This document shows, piece by piece, positions 16,655-24,665 of a stretch of DNA of 38,729 nucleotides (its first letter is position 1; every line of letters starts with the position of its first letter). The notes below the pieces were generated by a model. The model had not been told where the DNA came from. It did not search any database and saw only the letters and a program-made list of their open reading frames with translations. A program made the position numbers and the translations under genes. Origin of the DNA: Pseudomonadota bacterium (GTDB lineage Bacteria; Myxococcota; Myxococcia; Myxococcales; Anaeromyxobacteraceae); the NCBI GenBank assembly GCA_023411405.1, contig JAEYOU010000605.1:1-38729 (forward strand), given 5' to 3'.

Positions 16655-18901
16655 ATGGCGGACGCACAGGCGGAGTTCGAGCTGAAGGTGGGGCCGCACG
16701 AGATCGGCGAGCTGCGCGTCGTCTCGTTCGAGCTCGACGAGGAGCTGTCCGCGCCGTACGCGCTCGAGGTCACCGCCTCGGTCGCCCCGGGCGTCGCCGT
16801 CGATCCCCCCTCCCTGGTCGGCGAGACGGGCGCGCTCGTCATCCACCTCGGCGAGGCCGGCGATCGCTGGGTCCACGGCGTCGTGGCCCAGGTGCGGACC
16901 TGGGACGAGCACAGGGACGACAGCGGCCGGCTGCTCCGGTTCCAGCTCGTGCCTCGGCTCTGGACGCTCGGGCTCGGGCGCAACAGCCGCGTCTTCCAGG
17001 AGAAGTCGATCCCCGACATCGTCAAGGAGGTCCTCGACGCCGGCGGCGTCGAGCACCGCGAGAACCTCTCGGCGAGCTACTCCCCGCGCGACTACGCCGT
17101 CCAGTACGGGGAGTCCGATCTCGACTTCGTCCGGCGGCTCCTCGAGGACGCCGGGATCTTCTTCTTCTTCGAGCACGAGGAGGACAAGGAGACGATGGTG
17201 CTCGCGGACAGCAACCGCGCCTGCACGGCCATCCCCGGCGACTCCCCGACGATCCTCTTCCTGGAGGGCAGCCGCACCGTCGAGGGGTCCGACTCCTTCG
17301 ACTCCTTCGCGGCGAGCGTCGGGATGTGCACCGGGGCGCTCACGCTGCGTGACTTCAACTACCTGACGCCCGCCACCGACCTCACCGCCAAGGCGACCGC
17401 GGACGCCGACGCGTCGCTCGAGGTCTACGAGTACCCCGCCGGCTACGCGTGGCACCAGGACGGCCAGCGGCTCGCCCGGATCCGGCTCGAGGAGGCCCGC
17501 GCCCGGGCCGAGCTCTGCACCGGCGCCGGGATCACGCGGCGCCTCGTGCCCGGCTTCCGGTTCGAGCTCGACGATCACCCGCTCCCGGAGCTCAACGACG
17601 AGTACCTCGTCCTCGAGGTCTCGCACCGCGGGAGCCAGGAGGAGATCCTGACGCCGAACCGCCCGGTCGAGGATCAGCTCGGCGGGTACCGGTGCCAGGT
17701 CCGCTGCATCCGGTCCTCCGTGCCATTCCGGCCCCGGCGCGTCACCCCGCGGCCCATGATCCCCGGCCCCCAGACCGCGATCGTCGTCGGCCCCTCGGGC
17801 GAGGAGATCCACACCGACCAGCACGGCCGCGTGAAGGTGCAGTTCCACTGGGACCGCCTCGGCGAGAAGAACGAGCGGTCGAGCTGCTGGATCCGCGTCT
17901 CGCAGGCCTGGGCCGGCGCCGGCTGGGGCGCGCTGTACCTGCCGCGCATCGGCCACGAGGTGGTGGTCGAGTTCCTCGAGGCCGATCCCGACCGCCCCAT
18001 CATCACGGGCTCCGTCTACAACGGCCTGAACCCGCCGCCGATCGCCCTCCCCGACGAGAAGACCAGGAGCACCCTCAGGTCCGACTCGAGCCCGACGTGC
18101 CACGGCTCCAACGAGCTGCGGTTCGAGGACCAGAAGGGCGCGGAGGAGGTCTACCTCCACGCCCAGAAGGACCTGTCGATCTACGTCGAGAACGACAAGG
18201 AGCAGTACGTCCGCGGGAACGAGTCGCTCACCGTCGACGGGGACCGCAGCCGGACGATCGGCGGGAACCAGACGCTCGAGGTCGCGAAGAACGACAGCAG
18301 CTCCGTCGGCGCGAACCAGGAGCTGGTCGTCGGGGGCAACCGCTTGACGCAGGTCGGCGGGAGCCACACCGAGACCGTCGGCGGCGACCAGAGCGTGACC
18401 GTGGGCGGCGTGCAGACCGTCACCGTGGCCCTCGCCGCGGCCGAGACGATCGGCGCCGCGAAGGCGCTCACCGTCGGGGGCGCGTACGCGGTGACCGTCG
18501 GCGCGGCCATGAACGAGATGGTGGCCGGCCTGCGCTCCGAGGAGGTCGGCGGCGCGAAGATCGAGCTCGTCGGCGCGAAGCGCGCGGAGACGGTCGCGGG
18601 CTCGCGCATGGCAAACGTCGGCGGCGACCTGACCGAGAGCGTGGGCGGCATGAAGACGCTCAAGGTCGGGAAGGACTACGCGGTGCAGGTCGCGGGCAAC
18701 ATGCGCCAGACGGTGAAGGACGCGTACGTGCTCAAGGCCAAGGAGATCACCCTCGCCGCCACCGACAAGCTCGTCATGAAGATCGGCTCAGCGACGCTGA
18801 CGTTCAAGTCGAGCGGCGAGGTGGTGATCAGCGGGTCCAAGGTCCAGGTCAAGACGAGCGGCGCGATCGCGCTCAAGGGCTCGCCGGTGTCGGAGAACTA
18901 G
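16655..18901 (+). CDS. vgrG: VgrG spike protein without catalytic extension
   Basis: A 748-residue VgrG of the myxobacterial length class. The gp27-like region contains SRVFQEKSIPDIVKEVLDAG and YAVQYGESDLDFVRRLLEDA. The OB fold (about residues 375-460) contains GPSGEEIHTDQHGRVKVQFH, LPRIGHEVVVEFLEADPDRP and ITGSVYNG. From about 521 to 740 a regular beta-helix of VGG-rich repeats forms the needle, and the protein ends soon after (KGSPVSEN). With no C-terminal effector domain it probably carries separate cargo through an adaptor, perhaps the LysM-like protein encoded 7 bases downstream. It is homologous along its length to the first VgrG, but without the caspase-like tail. Confidence 0.93.
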   Translation: MADAQAEFELKVGPHEIGELRVVSFELDEELSAPYALEVTASVAPGVAVDPPSLVGETGALVIHLGEAGDRWVHGVVAQVRTWDEHRDDSGRLLRFQLVPRLWTLGLGRNSRVFQEKSIPDIVKEVLDAGGVEHRENLSASYSPRDYAVQYGESDLDFVRRLLEDAGIFFFFEHEEDKETMVLADSNRACTAIPGDSPTILFLEGSRTVEGSDSFDSFAASVGMCTGALTLRDFNYLTPATDLTAKATADADASLEVYEYPAGYAWHQDGQRLARIRLEEARARAELCTGAGITRRLVPGFRFELDDHPLPELNDEYLVLEVSHRGSQEEILTPNRPVEDQLGGYRCQVRCIRSSVPFRPRRVTPRPMIPGPQTAIVVGPSGEEIHTDQHGRVKVQFHWDRLGEKNERSSCWIRVSQAWAGAGWGALYLPRIGHEVVVEFLEADPDRPIITGSVYNGLNPPPIALPDEKTRSTLRSDSSPTCHGSNELRFEDQKGAEEVYLHAQKDLSIYVENDKEQYVRGNESLTVDGDRSRTIGGNQTLEVAKNDSSSVGANQELVVGGNRLTQVGGSHTETVGGDQSVTVGGVQTVTVALAAAETIGAAKALTVGGAYAVTVGAAMNEMVAGLRSEEVGGAKIELVGAKRAETVAGSRMANVGGDLTESVGGMKTLKVGKDYAVQVAGNMRQTVKDAYVLKAKEITLAATDKLVMKIGSATLTFKSSGEVVISGSKVQVKTSGAIALKGSPVSEN
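18217..18700 (+). repeat. In-frame VGG-type repeat tract (beta-helix needle of second VgrG)
   Basis: The coding sequence repeats a short unit of the form T-V-G-G-x-x-x-x about every 7-8 codons (for example IGGNQTLEV, VGGNRLTQV, VGGSHTETV, VGGDQSVTV, VGGVQTVTV). This is the triple-stranded beta-helix pattern. The homologous tract in the first VgrG runs from about 13060 to 13680. Confidence 0.8.
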
Positions 18902-18908
18902 GGGCGAT

Positions 18909-19883
18909 ATGGGGCGCAACCTGGCGACATGGCGGCTGCGCGGGGCGTTCGCGTCGTACGTGGTGACCCGGTACGTCCGCGTGGCCGGCCTCCAGGGCGC
19001 GCCGCGGGCGCACCCGGAGGTGCTCGTCGGCGAGCTCGACGACTGGCTCCGGCGCGACCGGCCGAAGCTGCGCGCGATGCTCGAGGAGCTGGACGGCGCC
19101 GGCGTCCACCAGCTCGCCCTCCCCCGCCGCGGCGCTGCGTCCCGCGATCCCCTGCGCGCCCGGCTCGAGGCCGCGTTCCGGACCGGCGCGCTCGTCGGGT
19201 TCGAGCTCGTCGAGCCGCGGCTGCTCGCGCGCTCCGACGTCCCGCTCCCTGAGCCGGCGCCCGGCCCCGAGCCCGAGCCCACCTGGTTCGAGCTGCGCGT
19301 CATGTGGGAGGACACCGGTGACGCGGTCTCGGGCCTGCCGATCGTGATCCAGCCGTCCGAGGGCGGCACGACGATGCGCGAGACCGACTCCGACGGCCGC
19401 ATCCGCCTCGAGAACGTCTACGGCACGATGTGCGAGGCGCGGAGCAAGTGGGACGGCCTGACGCTCGCGGACGTGGCCGCGTTCGTCGGGACCGGCGAGC
19501 CCCCGATCCCCGAGGACCAGCGCGGCCAGGGGCCCCGCCGTCAGGCTCCACGCGCCGTCGCCGGCATCGAACGTCACAAGGTGCGCGAGGGCGAGACGCT
19601 CGAGAGCGTCGCCGGGGCCGCCGGGCTCACCTGGCAGCAGCTCGCGAAGTTCAACTGGAAGACCGACGATCCGAAGGCCGTGAACCGGCACCTCGCGAGC
19701 GACGTCGGCTGCACGCGCCGGACGACGGACAAGAAGAACTACGTGTTCTCGAACGACGACGACCCTGGGATCATCTTCGTGCCGCGGGCGTGGAAGCTGC
19801 CGCGGCTCGGGGTCGCGGCGGAGCACGTGATCCGGGTGCGGTACGAGGAGTACCCGCGGATCGCCTTTCTCTGGTCCGCCTGA
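18909..19883 (+). CDS. VgrG-associated protein with Ig-like and LysM-like segments
   Basis: A 324-residue protein with no signal peptide. The N-terminal 110 residues are charged and helical (EVLVGELDDWLRRDRPKLRAML). About 124-195 is a carboxypeptidase-regulatory/Ig-like strand pattern (GLPIVIQPSEGG, ETDSDGRIRLENVYG). From residue 223 a LysM-like motif is seen (HKVREGETLESVAGAAGLTW, then QQLAKFNW). The tail contains NRHLASDVGC and DDDPGIIFVPRAW. It lies 7 bases after the vgrG stop and is surely co-transcribed. My inference is a cargo adaptor or spike-associated factor rather than a wall-binding enzyme, since it lacks a signal for export and any catalytic motif. Confidence 0.8.
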   Translation: MGRNLATWRLRGAFASYVVTRYVRVAGLQGAPRAHPEVLVGELDDWLRRDRPKLRAMLEELDGAGVHQLALPRRGAASRDPLRARLEAAFRTGALVGFELVEPRLLARSDVPLPEPAPGPEPEPTWFELRVMWEDTGDAVSGLPIVIQPSEGGTTMRETDSDGRIRLENVYGTMCEARSKWDGLTLADVAAFVGTGEPPIPEDQRGQGPRRQAPRAVAGIERHKVREGETLESVAGAAGLTWQQLAKFNWKTDDPKAVNRHLASDVGCTRRTTDKKNYVFSNDDDPGIIFVPRAWKLPRLGVAAEHVIRVRYEEYPRIAFLWSA

Positions 19884-19905
19884 ACACGGGGACCGTCACG
19901 TGGGG

Positions 19906-20769
19906 CTACTTCAACTCGTACCGGCACGACGAAGCGTTCCAGAGGACATGACTCGACTCGCCATTGAGCGTGACCACGAGCTCCCTCCAGCCTTCTGGCT
20001 CCTCTCGACTGGGCTCGATGACGACCTCCGCGGGGTCGCCGAACCCGGCGGCGACGTAGAGCTCGCGGATCTCGCCGCACGCGAAGCCCACGAGGGAGTA
20101 GTCCTCCTTCCCGGCATGCACCCAGTCCGTCGCCTTCGTCACGAGCCAGAAGGTGCGCTGGCCGATCTCGAGCGGACGGGACGCGAACCACACCCTCGTT
20201 CCGTCGGGCTCGCACTGGTCGCCCTCGAAGGCACGCGTCGCAACCAAGGTGGTTCCCCACTTCAAGCGGAGACCGACCCTTCGACATCTCCCGGACGTCT
20301 CGAGCGACTCCCACAGGAGGTGCTTGCCGCTCGACGCGACGCGCTGCGTGGCCTTCACGCTGTAGCCGGTCCAGTCGGTCTTCAGGTCTGCTCGGGATGT
20401 CGGGCAGGTCCCCGCGCTCGCCGCGACCCCGACCTTCTTGATGTAGACGCCCGGCGCGTCCAGGTTCAGCACATCCCGGGCGAGGCGCGCGTGCTCCTCG
20501 CTGGAGCAGAATCCGGCGATGGCGATCACGAAGCCGGGATTGAGGCCGGGCACATCGCTGGAGGCCGTGATCTTGGGAAATCCCTGCGGGGCCGTCAGCG
20601 CCGTGGCCGAGCGGTAACGCTGGGCGGCCTCCTCCGCGTCGGACACCGTCTTGCCGCCGCCGAGGATGATCGCGTAGGCGCTCGACGAGGGCTGGGCGGG
20701 CGCCGCCCTCGAGCCTGCGGGCGACACCAGCACCGCCACGAACAGCACACGGACCGTCGTCTTCACCAT
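19906..20769 (-). CDS. Exported SPOR-like domain protein
   Basis: A 287-residue protein with a signal peptide (MVKTTVRVLFVAVLVSPAGS, cleaved near RAAPA). Residues about 30-105 follow the SPOR pattern: YAIILGGGKTVSDAEEAA, then GFPKITASSDVPGLNPGF, then EEHARLARDVLNLDAPGVYI ending in KKVG. SPOR domains bind denuded glycan strands. The rest (about 110-287) is a beta-rich segment that I do not recognise. The start at 20769 is set by TAGGAG 8 bases upstream; an upstream in-frame ATG at 20886 would add residues over the divergent muramidase gene. It is divergent from the muramidase gene with 92 bases between starts, and converges on the LysM-like gene. A periplasmic protein next to a muramidase effector could protect the producer's own wall. 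That is inference. Confidence 0.75.
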   Translation of the reverse strand: MVKTTVRVLFVAVLVSPAGSRAAPAQPSSSAYAIILGGGKTVSDAEEAAQRYRSATALTAPQGFPKITASSDVPGLNPGFVIAIAGFCSSEEHARLARDVLNLDAPGVYIKKVGVAASAGTCPTSRADLKTDWTGYSVKATQRVASSGKHLLWESLETSGRCRRVGLRLKWGTTLVATRAFEGDQCEPDGTRVWFASRPLEIGQRTFWLVTKATDWVHAGKEDYSLVGFACGEIRELYVAAGFGDPAEVVIEPSREEPEGWRELVVTLNGESSHVLWNASSCRYELK

Positions 20770-20861
20770 GATCGTCACTCCTACCACGATCGCTGCGGAG
20801 GCGGCCCGTCCGGCGAACGGCGGCCTTCCGTCGGCGCTTCGGCCCCTTCGACGAGAGGTCC

Positions 20862-23174
20862 ATGAACATGGCCCAGGAGACGACATCCCTGCCCGTGGGG
20901 CTGCTCGGGACGCTCAGCTGCGAGCTCGTCCCCAGGACGGAGCTCACCTTCGGTGTCCCGGACCCGGCCACGACCCGGGCACTCCAGTCTCCCAACGCGC
21001 TCACGATCAGCGTTCCCATCAAGGGCACCTGCCTCAATTTCCCGAACAGGACCAAGTGCCAGCTCTCCTGGCTCATCAAGAAGGGTGAGATCGTCACCGT
21101 TGAGGGACCGGTACAGGCGGAGCTCGTGCTCGACTCGAGCACCACCTTCCACCTCGAGGTCGCGGGGGCCGCGCCCACGATCGACATCATCCAGCACCGG
21201 CTCGTGGGGAGCGGCTGGCTCGGCTTCAAGGTGGTCCCCGACTTCCCGCACGCGTCTCCCAAGGAGTTCCCTCCGACGACGTTGCGCTTCGACATCGCGC
21301 TCGGCTTCGACATCGAGAAGCCGGCCGGCCTCTGCGTCGGGTCCAAGGTGGTGTTCCGGCCGCGCTTCGCGCGAGTGTTCGACGACACGGAGATCCGGCT
21401 GGACATCGAGGAGCGGGAGCCCGGGGAGACCGCGCCGAAGGACGTGCCCGACGTCGCCGGCGCGCACGACTGGGCACCGCGAGATCGCCGCGCGTGGACC
21501 TGGCCCATCGGCTTCACGGACACGTCGTTCTCGCGACTCGCCCTGATCGAGTCGAACCACGTGGGCAACTACGACTTCGCCTGGGTCCTGAAGGCGTCCA
21601 GCGACGGAGGGAGGACCTTCGTCAGGCTGGTGGAGAACACGACCGACTTCGTGGGGGTGAGGAAGCCGAAGCTCGACGCCTTCAAGCTCGACTTCAGGGA
21701 TGGATGGCTCGAGGACGAGGTCGTCGCGCGGGGACACATCGCGCACCTGGCCCGCGGGTCCCACCTCGAGGTCGACGTCGCGCTCGTGCACCACGACGCG
21801 CTCGGGAAGGCCTCTCCCCCGAACTGGCGCGAGCAAGGGCGAACCGTCCGCCTCGACGACGACGGGTCATTTCAGGCGGAGCTCGTGTCCCGCTGGATCG
21901 GGAGCAGCGTGCTCGTCCCCGACCCGCACAAGGTGTTCGCCATCGTCAGCGTGGCGTCGGACCACCTCGCGATCGTCCCCAGCGGGCACACCTGCTCCAT
22001 CGCCTCCTTCATCGACGCGGACGAGGACGTGCACGCCGGTTTCAGGGGCAGCGACGTGGTGTTCGGGAGCGAGGCGGAGTGGTTCTGCTCCCAGGAGGTC
22101 GGCAATCTGGTCAAGACGCCGGCGCAGCTCATCGACGACGCTCTCGTCAAGCGCGTCTTCTACTGCGGCGGCGTGGTCGACGAAGGTGCACACGCCCAGC
22201 TGAAGGAGATCCTGGCGGGGAAGCGCACCGTACAGAAGGGCGCGTGCGACGAGAACGTGACGAAGGCGCTGGAGCGCGCCTTGATCTTCCTGTCGTATCC
22301 GACCGGAAGCATCGGGGAGTGTGGCGTGTCCGGAGGCTTCGGCCCGGGCGTCAACTTCGGCCTCGCGCTGTTCCTGCGCGAGTGGGGGAAGGACCAGCTC
22401 GTCGACAAGGACGGCAAGGCGCTCACGGACAAGGAGTTGATCTTCGCGTCGAAGAACAACGACGAGTCGAGAGAGAAGGTCGCCCAGTTCCCCGTCATCG
22501 TCGTCGACAAGCCGAAGTTCGAGCTCCTCCTGAAGGTGATCGACCACTCACGCCGGACGAAGCAGGTGTACCTCGGCGACGCCGCCAAGGCGGTGGACAA
22601 CCTCGACAGGATCGAGAAGCGGCAGTACCTGACCGCGGCCGAGGTCGTGGCGCGGTTCCGTGGCGACATCGAGGCGAGCGTGAAGGCCGCTGCGGAGAAG
22701 GGCGTGACCATCAAGCCCACCTGGCTCGCAGCGTTCATCCTCCAGGAGACGGGCGGGATCCCCCGGCCGAAGTACGAGCACCACAACCTGTACAGCTACT
22801 ACACGGATCCGAGGAAGAGAGGCCGCGTCGTCGAGGGCGAGTCACTGGTCACTTTCCGCGAGTGTCGGCTCCGCTCGACCAGCTTCGGGCTGGGGCAACT
22901 CATGGGCTCGAACTACCACGTCACCCGTGCCAGCAGTGCCTTCGATCTCTACATCGCCGATGAGGCCCGGCAGGTCCGGATGATCGCGGACTACCTCATC
23001 TCGGTGAAGGACCAGGAGGACATCGAGGACGCCCTAAAGAACGACGGCGTTACCTCCTCCGCCGAAAGACGCCTGAATGCGCTCGCGCGGGCCTACAACG
23101 GCAGCGGATACGCAAAGCACTCATATCACGTTCATCTGCTCGAGAAGCTCAAGCTGGCCAAGGCCGTCTGGTGA
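20862..23174 (+). CDS. Putative effector with C-terminal N-acetylmuramidase (DUF3380-like) domain
   Basis: A 770-residue protein without signal peptide. The first 400 residues are beta-rich and unrecognised. A peptidoglycan-binding-like segment lies about 465-510 (VTKALERALIFLSYPTGSIG, FGPGVNFGLALFLREWG). The C-terminal 160 residues match the DUF3380 N-acetylmuramidase pattern: AFILQETGG with a likely catalytic Glu (E629), KYEHHNLYSYY, SFGLGQLMGSNY, QVRMIADYLIS and ALARAYNGSGYAKHSYH. It would cut the MurNAc-GlcNAc backbone. ATGs at 20862 and 20868 both follow GAGAGG; the second has the better spacing. Absence of a signal peptide and position after vgrG genes suggest delivery by the injection system. 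The two exported genes downstream are candidate immunity proteins. Confidence 0.85.
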   Translation: MNMAQETTSLPVGLLGTLSCELVPRTELTFGVPDPATTRALQSPNALTISVPIKGTCLNFPNRTKCQLSWLIKKGEIVTVEGPVQAELVLDSSTTFHLEVAGAAPTIDIIQHRLVGSGWLGFKVVPDFPHASPKEFPPTTLRFDIALGFDIEKPAGLCVGSKVVFRPRFARVFDDTEIRLDIEEREPGETAPKDVPDVAGAHDWAPRDRRAWTWPIGFTDTSFSRLALIESNHVGNYDFAWVLKASSDGGRTFVRLVENTTDFVGVRKPKLDAFKLDFRDGWLEDEVVARGHIAHLARGSHLEVDVALVHHDALGKASPPNWREQGRTVRLDDDGSFQAELVSRWIGSSVLVPDPHKVFAIVSVASDHLAIVPSGHTCSIASFIDADEDVHAGFRGSDVVFGSEAEWFCSQEVGNLVKTPAQLIDDALVKRVFYCGGVVDEGAHAQLKEILAGKRTVQKGACDENVTKALERALIFLSYPTGSIGECGVSGGFGPGVNFGLALFLREWGKDQLVDKDGKALTDKELIFASKNNDESREKVAQFPVIVVDKPKFELLLKVIDHSRRTKQVYLGDAAKAVDNLDRIEKRQYLTAAEVVARFRGDIEASVKAAAEKGVTIKPTWLAAFILQETGGIPRPKYEHHNLYSYYTDPRKRGRVVEGESLVTFRECRLRSTSFGLGQLMGSNYHVTRASSAFDLYIADEARQVRMIADYLISVKDQEDIEDALKNDGVTSSAERRLNALARAYNGSGYAKHSYHVHLLEKLKLAKAVW

Positions 23175-23187
23175 TCGGGAGGCTCGA

Positions 23188-24516
23188 ATGACTCACAACG
23201 CGAAGTCGCTCTCTCGTCTGGCTCTGGCTGCGATGCTCGTCGTCTCTGCGGGTTTGACGCCGCGGGCGCACGGCGCCGCGGCGGACTCAGTCGTCAAGGC
23301 GGTAGCGACCAAACTCGGTGCGCCCGTCAAATGGGAAACGCAGTGCGATCCCGAGTCACGGACTGACCTGTTCACGGCGATGAGCACGGGGCGAAGGTAC
23401 TTGGCCAGGCTCGATGGCGGACAGTTGGCCCTCTCCCAACCGCTCACGGGCAGGCACGTCATCCAGGGCGAACAGGTCGACTGCAGCACGACCCAGGGCG
23501 CGCCCGGCGCGCGCGACGACGCATGGTGCCTATCAACGTGCGCGCGCGGCCCGGCAGGCCTGAGGTACCATTACACGCGGCATTACGACTTCACCAAGCG
23601 AGAGGTTGCGGAGGGCCGCGCGCAGTACTGGTTTGATGTTCGGCACCGCGACGGGGTGTTCCTGACGCGCGGCGTCTCTCGCCTTCTGAGTTCCAACCTC
23701 TCGGTAGGATCGGGCTGGGAGATCTGGCGCTACCGAGAAACGGCTGACTACGAGGCAGGGCGGTACGTCGTCGAATATCGAAAGTCGACGGTCGAAGGCG
23801 AGAACCCAGGGTTCGAAGCGGAGGCGCTACCAATCGTGAACCAAGGACGGATCATGGTGGCCGGGCCCGAACTCGACCCGACGCGAGCGTTCACGGATTT
23901 CCAGGTGGTGCACGGCAAGGCGGCATGGAAAGGCGCGTCCGACCTCTCCGCGAGCGCCCAGGCCAAGTGGCACAGGAACGGCCTCGCCTTCCGCGTCGCG
24001 GTGAAGGACGACAAGGTCATCACTGGGGACGGCATCGGCAGCGATCACGTCGAACTGTGGTTTGCGCGCTCCGTACTCGCCGCAGGGGGACAGGGCATGA
24101 GCACGAAGGCCTCGCAACTCGAGATCCAGGTAACCGTCTCGATGAGAGACGGCAAGGTCATGGGCGCCGTGACCGCCCCCAAGGATCGCGAGGCGCCACT
24201 CGTCGTCGCCGGACGTTTCCAGGTGGTAGATGGCGGCTATATCGTGGAGTTTGAGGTCCCAGCTGAGGCTCTCTTCGCGTGGGGCAGACCGTCGTGGAGC
24301 GACGTGCAGAGTCCGGACAAGAAGAGCTTCTTCGAAGGTGACCTCTTGCCGTTCACCTTGGTGGTCTCGGATGCCGACGAGAGGGGGAAGCAAGAGACCT
24401 TGCTCGCGACGTCTAATCTGAAGTGGGGCCGCTCGCCCACATTCGGGCGGATCCTGCTCAGCGGGAAGCACGGTCTGCCGGAGCTGAACCGCATGCAGGC
24501 AAAGGAAGAGCTGTGA
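23188..24516 (+). CDS. Exported CBM9/DOMON-like protein, candidate muramidase immunity, copy 1
   Basis: A 442-residue protein with a signal peptide (LSRLALAAMLVVSAGLTPRA, cleaved near AHGAAA). The middle region is unrecognised (YWFDVRHRDGVFLTR, GSGWEIWRYRETADYE). The C-terminal third follows a carbohydrate-binding module 9 or DOMON-like pattern (LSASAQAKWHRNGLAFRVAV, DHVELWFARS, GYIVEFEVPAEALF). Two Cys pairs are seen in the N-terminal half. It starts 13 bases after the muramidase stop with GGGAGG upstream. It is paralogous to the next gene and of identical length. A periplasmic, possibly glycan-binding protein encoded directly behind a muramidase is the expected form of an immunity protein, but there is no direct proof. 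Confidence 0.8.
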   Translation: MTHNAKSLSRLALAAMLVVSAGLTPRAHGAAADSVVKAVATKLGAPVKWETQCDPESRTDLFTAMSTGRRYLARLDGGQLALSQPLTGRHVIQGEQVDCSTTQGAPGARDDAWCLSTCARGPAGLRYHYTRHYDFTKREVAEGRAQYWFDVRHRDGVFLTRGVSRLLSSNLSVGSGWEIWRYRETADYEAGRYVVEYRKSTVEGENPGFEAEALPIVNQGRIMVAGPELDPTRAFTDFQVVHGKAAWKGASDLSASAQAKWHRNGLAFRVAVKDDKVITGDGIGSDHVELWFARSVLAAGGQGMSTKASQLEIQVTVSMRDGKVMGAVTAPKDREAPLVVAGRFQVVDGGYIVEFEVPAEALFAWGRPSWSDVQSPDKKSFFEGDLLPFTLVVSDADERGKQETLLATSNLKWGRSPTFGRILLSGKHGLPELNRMQAKEEL

Positions 24517-24665
24517 GACACTCTAGGCCCGATCGCGCTCCGGGCGGTTCCTCCGGCGCCTGACAACATGTTCACAGTCAGGCAATTCCCCATTGCGGCA
24601 TGGACCGCGGTCTTCGTCACCCGATCGCAGCCACGCTGGGCTCACAAGTGACGCGAGTGGCTCCA

